Shown: positions 1 to 7,316, counted from the first letter of the stretch. The stretch: 11,397 bases of DNA from Pelagophyceae sp. CCMP2097 (GCA_026770575.1 MU657170.1:780748-792144); one strand, 5' to 3'. The notes: generated by a model not told the origin, from the sequence alone. Made by a program: numbers and translations.

Positions 1-522
1 TAATCTTTTGAATTCCCACTCAGAACAATTTTTACTTTCGGGAGGGGACAAGGAGCTTGAGAGCCGCTCGAGAGACGCCGCGCGCGCGTCCTCGGGGGAA
101 GCAGGTCGCGCCCGTCTGTAGGACCGTGCTCGTCATCTCCACGCTACTCCTAGGTACGCTTACTCGAAGCGCGGCGTCCTTTGCCCTTGGAAACCGTTCG
201 GTCTCTGTGGCTCCTTGTTTGACTCTGCTTGTCCACGCCCTGCTCGTCCACGACACGCGTCGCGTAAGCTGCCCCCCCCTCCGAGCGTGTTTGGGGGCTT
301 ATAGCGCGGCTCTGGGGCAAGGTTGGTCCCTGCCAAAGCGGCTGCGTCTCCGGCGCTCGACTTGGGGCTGCAGAGGACGCGGGGTGATGCTCTTTTGGAA
401 AAAGTGCTCAATGCGGCGCTGTGGACGGCCCGGACTCGCCGGTTTGAGTGCAGGCTTGCTCCCGGGCCGCGTCTCCCCAACGGCGATGAAACAAATTTGT
501 TACGAGAGGTGAGATGGAGCGG
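1..522. other. GC-rich stretch without a supportable gene
   Basis: Open frames exist on both strands here, for example a plus-strand frame at 57-512, but they start at non-ATG codons and show no domain, signal peptide or consistent codon bias. I see no repeat or RNA gene. The openness is what a GC-rich sequence gives by chance. Confidence 0.5.
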
Positions 523-699
523 TCACCAACCCGTGTCGCCGTCGCAGCAGCCGCCGGTGTCTTCATCCACCCCGCCCTCCGCCCCGGGCGCGTCCTCGAC
601 CTCCTCGCCCACCTCCTCGTCCTCGCTGTCCTCATTTTCGTCGGCGAGGAAGCCGAGGAGGCGAGAGGTGCCGTCGTTCTTGGCTGGCGTGACACGCTG
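523..699 (-). CDS. Possible acidic terminal exon, hypothetical protein
   Basis: The minus strand has an open frame ending in a TGA at 523-525. It encodes a strongly acidic, low-complexity tail rich in Glu, Asp and Gly, finishing with Cys-Cys-Asp-Gly-Asp-Thr-Gly-Trp. Upstream in the same frame there is a TAG, and just before about 699 the minus strand reads TTGGGTGTTTCAG, which looks like a 3' splice acceptor. I infer a last exon of about 58 codons. The acidic style resembles the J-domain-like gene at 8612-9712. No upstream exon could be recognised between 705 and 1200, and no family can be named. The plus-strand frame across the same bases (514-771) is less convincing. Confidence 0.3.
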   Translation of the reverse strand, partial: QRVTPAKNDGTSRLLGFLADENEDSEDEEVGEEVEDAPGAEGGVDEDTGGCCDGDTGW

Positions 700-916
700 A
701 AACACCCAATGCTAATAAGCTTTGACCCCGCACATAAAAATATGCAACTTGGGACGCCTTGTCCGCGCTGATAGTGGAAGCTATGGAGCTGATTTCGGTG
801 CCATCGTACGGCTTTGTGTCTGGTCTCTGCGCAACCCCCCAAAAATTGTTCTAGGGGCACTGTGCGCCCCTTCAAGACCACCAAGGCAGCTATGGTCGTA
901 ACTCGGTCAAGTCGTC

Positions 917-995
917 GAACGGTATCCACCTTTTTGCGCCAGAAGTTGGGCATGAACCTTCTCTAGCCGTACGACACAAAAGGTGGATACCGTTC
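917..995. repeat. Inverted repeat with 40-bp spacer
   Basis: Arms 917-936 and 977-995 are reverse complements over 19 of 20 positions; the only difference is one T in a T run. The arm core is GGTATCCACCTTTT. Such a pair can form a cruciform or RNA hairpin, or can be the ends of a small foldback insertion. No target-site duplication is obvious. Confidence 0.75.
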
Positions 996-1014
996 CGACA
1001 TTTTATCAAGAGAC

Positions 1015-1199
1015 TTGTCATTCTCGTGTGGGGTGCTTCGTATAAAAAGCCAATATGTGCCTCTAGAGACCCATGAAGATGGGCCTGTGCGTCGCCAACG
1101 CCATGCCGCCGACTTCCAGAGCGGTGGCGAGCGCAAGCATCCAAAATCGCGACCTATAGAAGGCCCCATCGTTCGTCATCAAATCGCCACAATATCTCA
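1015..1199. other. Stretch with no recognised gene
   Basis: Short open frames are present on both strands here but none shows a recognisable domain. The segment lies between the inverted repeat at 917-995 and the gag/pol-junction fragment starting near 1200, so it may be the decayed upstream part of that retroelement copy, but similarity to the gag region at 6270-6892 is not visible by eye. Confidence 0.35.
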
Positions 1200-1832
1200 A
1201 TAAATACCTGAAAAGGATTTTATAAATTACCCAAAGGCTCACTAAACCTGAACTTTCGGCTTATTACGATACTAAACTCTGTCTCCTTGTTTCAGCGTTC
1301 GTGAGCGGCCGCGAATAAGTATCGCTGAAACGAAAGTACAAAACGACGCTGAAAGAGGAACTGAATAAATCTTAAAGCTAACGAGCTTTCCGAGCTTTCC
1401 CGCCCGGCGTTTGAGACTGCACAAATCGACGGATTTGAGTCAATACGGACCTTATCTCCCCGAATGCGCCAATTTGTGCAGTCTCAGAAAAGGAAAACAA
1501 AAAGCTGAAATGTACGTAGTTTTCAACAATAGCACCTTTCGACGACACTGCAGGCGGCGAGGAGGGGGCGGCGGCTAAGGTTTCTTATACATTATCAACA
1601 CATAACACAGTTCTCGACGCGGGATCCGCATGGCTAGTCAGTTTCGTCGTGGGTGCCATCTCTTAAGAGATACCGACCTCAACATTGCCTAGACGCGGCC
1701 GAATGACAAAATTAAGCTCGCCACGCGATTCTATGCCCCAAACTACATTAGAGATGCATCAATCCCCAGCGGATTAACGAGCACAACACCGCGGCCCGGG
1801 CAGCCAACGGTCTTAAAAAGAACGCCCTCTTA
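1200..1832 (+). pseudogene. Ty3-type gag/pol junction fragment, copy B
   Basis: This plus-strand stretch is a diverged, inverted copy of the minus-strand segment at about 5825-6300. The clearly alignable part runs from about 1350 to 1832. It begins with the end of a gag-like frame, in which residues KEELNKS precede a TAA at 1373-1375 (copy A has RELNKSYP and then a stop). It then carries the stem-loop at 1410-1488 and about 340 bp of further homology, including AGGAAAACAAAAAGCT and CTAGACGCGGCCGAATGA. Homology stops sharply after CTCTTA at 1827-1832, exactly where the LTR-like repeat begins. Stops and indels show that it is not functional. The protease and later pol sequence seen after copy A are absent. 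The part from 1200 to 1350 is assigned by position and weak frame similarity only. Confidence 0.65.
1410..1488 (+). promoter_or_regulatory. Stem-loop downstream of gag stop, copy B
   Basis: Arms 1410-1437 and 1461-1488 pair at 23 of 28 positions, including an unbroken 15-bp run, around a 23-nt loop at 1438-1460. It starts 34 nt after the gag-like stop. Copy A (6164-6240) has the same geometry and a loop of the same length, with compensatory differences in the stem. Its role is unknown; stop-codon recoding, re-initiation or RNA packaging are candidates for an element placed at a gag/pol boundary. Confidence 0.7.
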
Positions 1833-2140
1833 TGTTACGCTGCGTGTCTATACTTTGAGACGGCGCAGTGCAGTGCAGGTATAGGTTGGGTAATATGTTC
1901 GGGGATGGGATATTTCTGAGCTTCGGCTTGAGGTTGGAGGCTCAAATTGATGATGAGGTTGAAGAAGGAGCTCAATGGGGCCGTTTGAGGGGGGGTGAAG
2001 TTCAATGCGGCCGTTGAGGGGGTAGCTGGCGCAGCCGCCGGAGGGCGGCTGGCACGGGCGGCCACTATATGTATCTATAACAGGGTACTACTTGGTAATC
2101 GGGGGTATGGGATGTGGAAAGTCGGGTACGGAATGTAACA
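1833..2140 (-). repeat. LTR-like repeat with TG...CA ends, copy 1
   Basis: This 308-bp sequence begins TGTTAC and ends GTAACA, so it has the TG...CA ends and short terminal inverted repeat typical of an LTR. Bases 1940-2140 match 7430-7597 closely in the same orientation. Copy 1 carries an extra 33 bp that looks like an internal tandem duplication around TCAATG(C/G)GGCCGTT. Both copies keep a GC hairpin (CAGCCGCC, then GGAG, then GGCGGCTG) and a TATA-like run. A purine-rich stretch adjoins it on the minus strand, so I read it as the 3' LTR of the minus-strand element. No matching target-site duplication flanks it, and its left edge abuts a foreign gag/pol fragment, so a solo LTR or a recombination joint is also possible. 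Confidence 0.6.
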
Positions 2141-2141
2141 A

Positions 2142-2151
2142 CCCGCCCTTC
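2142..2151 (-). promoter_or_regulatory. Polypurine-tract-like run next to the LTR
   Basis: The minus strand reads GAAGGGCGGG, then one T, then the TGTTAC end of the LTR-like repeat. A purine-rich run in this position primes plus-strand synthesis in LTR retrotransposons. It is short and interrupted by one C, so the assignment is tentative. Confidence 0.35.
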
Positions 2152-2174
2152 AGAAGAAGAGAGGCCCCGCCGCG

Positions 2175-2495
2175 TTAGCAGTCGTACGTCGCGATTTTCA
2201 GTTCGACCTTTTGCTGCGTGTACAACGCGAGGGGCTGGCCCATGGTCAGGCCCGACGGCCGTTGGTGGATGTCGATCCAAGATTTGTAGGGGTTGATCTT
2301 GAAGCCGCGCTTCTCGAACTGGTCCAGGAGCATGCATGCGAGGTCCGCGTGGTCCCTGTAGTGTATCGCACACGCCTTGACGATGAACGTGTCGTCAACA
2401 AAGGACAACCGGTCCTCGTAGCCCGTCATGTCCTGGATCAAACGGTGCATGGACTCCGATTTCAAAGTCGCTCTCTGGAACAATTGAGGCGCAGT
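2175..2495 (-). pseudogene. Reverse transcriptase palm fragment (FVDD box)
   Basis: The minus-strand frame reads APQLFQRA, which resembles RT motif B of Ty3-type elements (NAPxxFQR). About 30 residues later comes LSFVDDTFIV, matching the catalytic YxDD box with two Asp. RT-like sequence follows, with FEKRGFKINPYKSW corresponding to the GxKxN..K segment after the palm. An in-frame TAA at 2496-2498 lies immediately before the motif B part, and the frame ends at a TAA at 2175-2177. The fingers and the first catalytic Asp (motif A) are not found. The fragment lies after the integrase-tail and LINE-like pieces, which is out of order for a single element, so it probably came from another insertion or a rearrangement. 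The motif B style favours an LTR-type RT. Confidence 0.65.
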
Positions 2496-3230
2496 TTAAT
2501 CTTCACAAGCTTGCCTCGTCGTATGTCCCATGAAGAAGAAGGTCTCCGAAGTAGATAAGGTGTAGTACGGTCGCCCGATGATCGCCGCCGGAGAGTCGCA
2601 ACAGTGGTCGAGATGTCCGACCGAGCCATCAGTTTAGCCTTTTGTAATAGGCACAGAATGTCATGCGCTTTGACATTAGCGGCGGCTGCCCCGACACTAC
2701 ATCGCCATTGAAGAGAAATGGACGATGGCTTTAGGAAAGAAGTGACACTATTCTTTACGAAACCGGCGCAGGGGGCGTTATCAAGAGCCTCCGAACTTAG
2801 TGACTCGTACATTTGTTTCACCGTGCGGTTGTCTGGTTATCTAATGATATGATTCCTGAATTCGAGGGCATCCGCTTTGGCGCGGAAGCATTGGTCAATA
2901 AGACCACGTTCGTAGTGTATGGCAGTATTATTAGTTCTGAGTGGCACATCAATCAGCCTCCAGTAAATTTTATCCATTTCTTGCATTCGCGGCCCCATTT
3001 TTTCTTGCATTCGCGGCCCCGTTTTGCCAAATTTTCGTATTAAACAACGCGGTCGAGACAAAGAGCGTTTGGGCAACATGCTTAGCAATTAATGTCGGTG
3101 GGCCCATACCGTGGCACCCCATAAGACCTAGCTGGTTCCTCAGTTTGGACAGCCGTGTGCATATGTCGTTTAGAGCTGACTCCCAAGGGCCCTCGGATGT
3201 AAAGAGCGGGGTTTGTTTTGAGCCATGTTT
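2462..3230 (-). pseudogene. LINE-type reverse transcriptase C-terminal fragment
   Basis: Read on the minus strand, two frames together give the layout that follows the RT domain in non-LTR (LINE) ORF2 proteins. ICTRLSKLRNQLGL and VSTALFNTKIW come first (about 3170-3029). After a frame change come DKIYWRLIDVPLRTNNTAIH and a segment with ERGL...FRAKADALEFRNHIIR, matching the LINE pattern of a Leu-Gly-Val-Pro-x-x-Thr core followed by E-x-G-L and R.....ALRF. An in-frame stop lies at 2837-2839. The same frame then continues PDNRTVKQMYESLSSEAL, again LINE-like. The frame change coincides with a 24-bp tandem duplication at 2977-3024. The RT catalytic part is missing, as in a 5'-truncated LINE. No poly-A tail is visible. 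The upstream edge near 3230 is approximate. Confidence 0.55.
2977..3024. repeat. 24-bp tandem duplication
   Basis: Units 2977-3000 and 3001-3024 differ at one base (A or G at the fourth-last position). The core is TTGCATTCGCGGCCCC. The length is a multiple of three, so the duplication alone does not shift the LINE-like frame, but the frame change of that pseudogene falls in or next to it. Confidence 0.9.
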
Positions 3231-3280
3231 TCCGGAGTAGGAAGTGATTCGGGCGTCCATATGTACTTTCAAAACTCCTT

Positions 3281-4087
3281 CCGAAATGTCATACTCCCTG
3301 CGTTTAACATCAACCTGGTCCAACATTTCGGTCACGGCAAAATACATTAAAGCCCTCGCGGGGGGCGAATAGATCTGGATGTACACGATTAAACGCCCCT
3401 CCGGCTCCAAATAACGTTGAGGTTTAGGTAGACTGCACTTGGGATATAGGCGCGAGTCTTGGTGGAGTCTGAGTAGCCGCTCCATAAATGCGCACGTGGA
3501 TTGTTTGCTTGTCTTCGTCGATTGCAAGTAGTGCTCCGACTTGCCAATCTTTGCGAGCTCCTCCGGTCGTATAAATGGCCTTGTCCCCAAAGTTGATTTC
3601 GTCCAAGCTAGACGGCACTGGGGCTATAGCAGCTGGGATGTTGTCAGATTTCTTCGATGGTGCAGTGGGACGTTCGGTGGTTGTCTGCGTCGGGTCTTTG
3701 AAATCCACAGTTTGGAATTCACCTCCTGGCCGGTACTTCCGTAGTCGCAAGGCTGCAATACTCGATTTGGTATCTCCAGTTCGAATGTGGCGAAAGCCGA
3801 AGACGTTCGGGGAGATTGTTCCTTCGGTGTTGGTGTGTGGGCCGATGATGAGGTACGGGCCTAATCTGGTCGATGAGTTTAGAGCTTATAACTGGAAGAG
3901 TTGTCCTCTGATGAAGCAGCACGTGGCCTCCTTTCAAGTACTCCGGCAGTAGCTTGTCGGCTGCGCGTCGCGCCTTTCATTTAGCGTGCTTGCGTTGGTG
4001 ACACTTGATGACAACCGCCTGGATGTTGTCGAGCCGACGCAAGACCGAATCCGGCAATATCTGTATTTCCTTGTTGCTAGAGCGGGT
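3281..4087 (-). pseudogene. Ty3-type integrase C-terminal and chromodomain-like tail
   Basis: In the same frame as the preceding 299-codon frame, the minus strand gives LRRLDNIQAVVIKCHQRKHA, a TGA at 3977-3979, then KLLPEYLKGGHVLL and SSKLIDQ. A +1 change near 3860 continues as LGPYLIIGPHT and NVFGFRHIRTG, with RLRKYRPGGEF. This is the order of the small beta-barrel at the integrase C terminus (GDYVLV, then SKL, WxGPY, and a closing RLRxY). Next comes KDWQVGALLAIDEDKQTIHV, like the W-x-V-G chromodomain-type tail of some Ty3 elements, up to a stop at 3424. A third frame, 3416-3281, resumes with RYLEPEGRLIVY and REYDIS. The integrase zinc finger and the DDE catalytic core are absent. At least two stops and two frame changes make it a dead remnant. 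Confidence 0.6.
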
Positions 4088-4987
4088 TTACAGGTTGAGA
4101 TAGGTCGAACGGTCCAAGCTAAGGCGCAAGAGGACCGGGTCGTCGTGTTGGGATTTGTCAATGTCTTGAAGAGGCGGATTAAGAGGGTGGCCTAAATTTT
4201 TCACCGTGGTTGGTAACAGATGAGCGAATTTCAGCGCCGCGAAGGCCCCTTCTGGTGCGTGTTCTTTGATGATGCCGACGTTCAATTTGTCGATGCCGGG
4301 ATCGGGCTCGGGGGCCGTCTTTCGAGATAAAGCGCCTGCTGTGGGAATCGTAGCGTGGTGTACGTTGAAGTCATATTCTGAAATTTTGAGCCTCCCTCGT
4401 GCGCGATGAGCGCAAATTTGCATCGGGCCGTCACCTCCGCCCTTCTGAAGAAGAGTGGCATCAAATCCGACCTTCGGAGCATCTGCGTCGAAGTAGAACG
4501 GAACCAGCCTGCCGTGTGGCATGAGGGCCGGAGCCGCCGTCGGAGTGATTTTGATGTCCTCAAAAGCCCGTTTTTCTGCTGACGTGCGTGGTTGGTCGTC
4601 GTGGGCGAAGGCTAAATCACGAGGGGCGTCCTGGTAAACCAAGCAATGCCAGCAGGCGAGGAGCGTCGTGATTCCGAGCAGCGCTAGGGGCCTAAGGAGG
4701 TGCCGGCCGGATTTTGCTGGAGAAAGCTTTTTTGTGTTCGAAGTCGAGTCGGGCGTTTTGGCCGAGTCAGCCGCCGACAGGATGTTCGCGTTGACCTCGA
4801 GTACCACGGAGTCGCCGGGCGGGTTGGTGGTCAACGACATCGTTTGGCCGGTCTCCTTTGGCGAAGGAGCGTTGGAAAGGGCAAACGAGCAGCCGCTGGT
4901 ACGAGGCGGGATGATGCCTTCCTTCAAATCGGTGAACGGTAATGCAGGCGTCGGTTGGACGAACACAGGTTCGTACAGGCGGATCAA
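4088..4987 (-). pseudogene. Ty3-type pol remnant: pre-RT, RT thumb and RNase H pieces fused
   Basis: This 299-codon frame is open but has no usual ATG start; the first ATG in it is at codon 50. Residues 5-45 resemble the segment between protease and RT (EPVF..PTPALP). The RT catalytic domain is then missing. Residues 95-180 match the RT-RNase H connection: LRPLALLGIT, EKRAFEDIK, APAL, and FDADAPKVGFDATLLQ in place of the usual TDAS..GIGAVLxQ. RNase H then loses its middle and jumps to LKISEYDFNVHH and AGALSRK (about 200-223), the normal RNase H end (EYDF.....ADALSR). The rest, to a TAA at 4088-4090, is unassigned. The hydrophobic run at 97-118 could be misread as a membrane segment. It shares its frame with the protease fragment and the integrase tail, so it is one decayed polyprotein. 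The deletions kept the frame open. Confidence 0.6.
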
Positions 4988-5191
4988 GTCCGTGACTGCA
5001 GTCTGTTGGGTCGGTTACAAGTCAGCGTTGATCGTGATCTGCGAAAGGAAGTCGTCGCTGTGACCAATATCTTGTTTCATAAACCCGTTACGTCGAGGTA
5101 ATCTTCTTGGTCCTGCTTCAAATTAAAGATCGTAGACACTAACTTGACCGTGTGCACATTTTGTGGGAGAGTATCCGAGCTTGAGTTGGAA
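4988..5191 (-). other. Linker between protease and pol remnant
   Basis: This stretch continues the pol frame on the minus strand but contains stops after DERF, after VSVYDL and after ITINADL. A parallel frame reads VSNSNSSSDTLPQNVHTVKL. No domain is recognisable. Confidence 0.4.
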
Positions 5192-5770
5192 TTAGAAACG
5201 CTCATCATCGGCTCTTGGCCGAGGGCGATCTTGAAAGATCGGGTTCAGCTTCGTGAGTGCGATGTAAGGCGTTTCGACATGATAGTCGATAATCATGCCG
5301 AGTTTCCTGATGATGTTGACGTCCATGAGGACATCACACGAAAAGTCTCCCTTAAGGACGATCACGTTGATCCGAATGTGCGACATGAGTTGCTTCTTCG
5401 AGCCAAAGGTGACGTTGAGCTCGTTGATAATGCCGAGGGACTTTATGGGGCCGCAGCCAGCTCCCATTAATTTGATGCCCTTTATCTCTTCCAAGACTTC
5501 CCCCAGCGGTTCGAAGTACTGTCGGAAAAAGGCTTTAGAGATGGCCGTGTGTGGAGCTTCGTTGTTGGCGTCGACGCCGATGTGCGTCATGACCGAGCAG
5601 CTACCAATAAAGCCTTTGACGTAATCCGGCTGTGTTCGATTCAGTAAAGCTGGAATTTTGGTGACCGGAGTGTCCACGTTTTTTTGGCCGGATTTTGATT
5701 TGCCGACAGCGCAAATCGTGTAGGTGCCGGTTTTCGCCTCTTTCTCTTTCTCTTTGGCTGTGTCCTTCAT
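5192..5770 (-). pseudogene. Retropepsin-like protease fragment of Ty3-type pol
   Basis: The first ATG of this minus-strand frame is at 5770 (MKDTAKEKEKEAK). The start may never have been used, since pol is normally expressed as a fusion with gag. After a Lys-rich linker, HIGVDANNEAPHTAIS (about residues 62-78) sits where retropepsins have a D-[ST]-G-A loop: the Asp is there but Ser/Thr-Gly is not. Later FSCDVLMDVNIIRKLGMIID resembles the conserved DxILGMDxLxxxxxxID strand and helix at the end of retropepsins, again with changes (LMDVN). Spacing between the two motifs is near normal. I conclude an aspartic protease fold with a lost active site. Two further in-frame stops separate it from the next pol frame. 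Confidence 0.6.
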
Positions 5771-5824
5771 TCCCAAGAGGGAGAAACGGCATTGGTCAGT
5801 TTGTCGATTTTTTGCTCCTGTCGT

Positions 5825-6269
5825 TTTAAGAGAGCGTCTTATTTAGAATGTTTGCTGTCCGGGCCGCGGTGTTTCGCTCCTTAATTCGCTGGGAGGTCGA
5901 TGCATCTTTTGGGTAGTTTTGGGCGTAGAATCGCGTGGCGAGCTTTATTTTTCATTCGGCCGCGTCTAGGCCATTTTGAGGTCGGCATCACTTCAGAGGT
6001 GGCGCCCACGAAGAATCTGACTAGCCAGGCGGATCCGCAGTCGAAAACTGTGTCGGTAAAACACGAGAATCCCCAGCCGTTGCCCCCTCCCCGCCGCCTG
6101 CGGTGTCGTCGAAAGGTGTTATTATTGAAAATGACGTACATTTTAGCTTTTTGTTTTCCTCTTCTGAAAAAGGGCAAATCGGCGGATTCGGGGAGACCAG
6201 GTCCTGATCGCCTCGAATCCGTCAATTTGCCCCTTCTCCGACGTCAGGAAACAAAGTTTCAATATCACT
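5825..6269 (-). pseudogene. Gag/pol junction segment, copy A
   Basis: This is the minus-strand partner of the plus-strand copy at 1373-1832. Matching blocks run the whole length, including AGGAAAACAAAAAGCT, GGCTAGTCAG and CTAGACGCGGCCGAATGA. It lies between the gag stop (6270-6272) and the protease frame. A minus-strand open frame at 5881-6225 (about 114 codons, Arg-rich) covers most of it. The same frame is broken in copy B, and I cannot assign a function. No CCHC zinc knuckle is visible, although one would be expected near a gag C terminus. The segment may be non-coding or a decayed nucleocapsid. Confidence 0.55.
6164..6240 (-). promoter_or_regulatory. Stem-loop downstream of gag stop, copy A
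   Basis: Arms 6164-6190 and 6214-6240 pair at 22 of 27 positions around a 23-nt loop (6191-6213). On the minus (sense) strand the stem begins 29 nt after the gag stop. Two of the non-Watson-Crick positions would be G-U pairs in sense RNA. The loop shares GGACCT and TCTCCC with the copy B loop, 17 of 23 positions in all. Several stem pairs differ between copies on both arms together. Confidence 0.7.
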
Positions 6270-6892
6270 CTAAGGATAAGATTTATTTAGTTCCCTTTTA
6301 GCTTGTTTCTTGACGCGAGCCTTCCAACCGGCCACGGACCCGCCCTCCTTCTGCTTCATATCCATCCACTCATGCGCGAGCCGGTCCGATCATAGTGAGC
6401 TGTTGGCCTTGAAATTGTCCTCCATCTTGATGAGGAGTGCGTCCAATAGACCGCCGTTCCATGTGGCGAGTTCATTATCGTAGTCCGCCGATGAAGAATC
6501 CGGTGGCTTGATGGCCATCTTGCAACTCCCTCGAAGGTCCTCCGCGTCTTCCGCTCTGGAAGCTTCGATTTTGATTCGAAGATGCCGAGGATTTTTCAGC
6601 CGTGAGTTTGTTCTTGTTCGTCTTGCGGTAGGCTCCAAACTGTCGGAGCCATTCCGCGGGATCCTTAGATTCCTCGCTCAGCTGCTTGTCGAGCCCGTGG
6701 AAAGTGCTGATGTTGATAATGCTGGAAAACATGTTGAGTGTGTGTGTGCCTACGACCAACTTTGATGGCGTGGCTGGTGTGATAAGTGCGCCTTGCGCTT
6801 TTTCGGCTAGATAAAGCTTTGCGCGTCGAATTTAGAGCCAGTTGACACGGTCCTCCTTTTGCTGTTTGACTTGCTCTGGTGAGAAATCAATG
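6270..6892 (-). pseudogene. Ty3-type gag remnant
   Basis: The minus-strand frame starts near IDFSPEQVKQQKEDRVNWL next to the tandem repeats. It hits a TAA at 6832-6834, then continues through LVVGTHTLNM and STFHGLDKQLSEESKDPAEW, followed by LRQFGAYRKTNK. The pattern of a short Phe-x-Gly segment, then D-P-x-x-W-L-R-x-F, is typical of the retrotransposon gag domain. Near 6600 the reading changes frame to one with ELATWNGGLLDALLIKMEDN and FKANSSL. It passes a TGA near 6390 and goes on with AHEWMDMKQKEGGSVAGWKA to RELNKSYP and the stop at 6270-6272. The W..L and K..EGGSV..W features fit the end of the gag core. There are two stops and one frameshift, and no zinc knuckle. Transcription would run toward the protease. 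Confidence 0.55.
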
Positions 6893-7116
6893 CTGTCTGT
6901 ACTGCGGCAGTGCCGTTAACGAAGTGCGGTGGGAGATAAAGTGAATAGCTGTCTGTACTGTGGCAGCGCCGCTAACAAAGTGCAGTGAGAGATAAAGTGA
7001 ATAGCTGCCTGTACTGTGGCAGCGCCGCTAACAAAGTGCGGTGAAAGATAGAGTGAATAACTGCCTGTACTGTGGCAGCGCCGCTAACGAAGTGCGGTGT
7101 GAGATAAAGTGAATAG
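6893..7116. repeat. Four 56-bp tandem repeats
   Basis: Units are 6893-6948, 6949-7004, 7005-7060 and 7061-7116. Each begins CTGYCTGTACTG, contains GGCAGYGCCGYTAAC, and ends AAAGTGAATAG or a near variant. The units differ by a few substitutions and no indels. The array starts exactly at the upstream edge of the gag remnant and ends at the left TA of the 199-bp MITE. A unit of 56 is not a multiple of three, so it does not encode a simple peptide repeat. There are no unique spacers, so it is a minisatellite and not a CRISPR array. Confidence 0.95.
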
Positions 7117-7314
7117 GAAGTTCCTGCCCCAATTAGAATCGGCTTTCGCGGAAATGCCCCAACTAGAATATAACTTTTTCTGAACATATTCCCAATTTCG
7201 AGCTCCGTGATTGGTTCAAAATTTCTTTTTCTGAACATATTATATTTTCAAGTCACCTGATAGGCCAAATTGGATTCTAATTGGGGCCAGATTCTAATTG
7301 GGGCAGGAACTTCC
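7116..7314. mobile_element. 199-bp MITE with TA target sites
   Basis: Perfect 25-bp terminal inverted repeats (7116-7140 and 7290-7314) start GGAAGTTCCTGCCCC and are flanked on both sides by TA (7114-7115 and 7315-7316), the target duplication of Tc1/mariner-type elements. The motif CCCCAATTAGAAT is present twice at each end: 7127-7139 and 7157-7169 (one mismatch) on the left, and inverted at 7274-7286 and 7291-7303 on the right. This suggests paired transposase-binding sites. Two 17-bp direct copies of CTTTTTCTGAACATATT lie inside (7174-7190 and 7225-7241). There is no coding capacity, so it would need a transposase from elsewhere. The perfect ends suggest recent activity. Confidence 0.85.
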
Positions 7315-7316
7315 TA

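Noticed and set aside
57..512. 151-codon plus-strand open frame
   Set aside because: It starts at TTG, has no recognisable domain, overlaps frames on the other strand, and is expected by chance in GC-rich DNA.
2065..2373. 102-codon minus-strand frame across the RT palm and LTR edge
   Set aside because: It overlaps the FVDD-bearing frame in another phase and shows no domain.
4633..4699. Transmembrane segment in the 299-codon pol frame
   Set aside because: The hydrophobic run fits the RT thumb to RNase H connection (LRPLALLGIT, then AFEDIK) better than a membrane protein.
6893..7116. CRISPR array
   Set aside because: The 56-bp units are directly abutting with no unique spacers, and the context is eukaryotic transposon debris.
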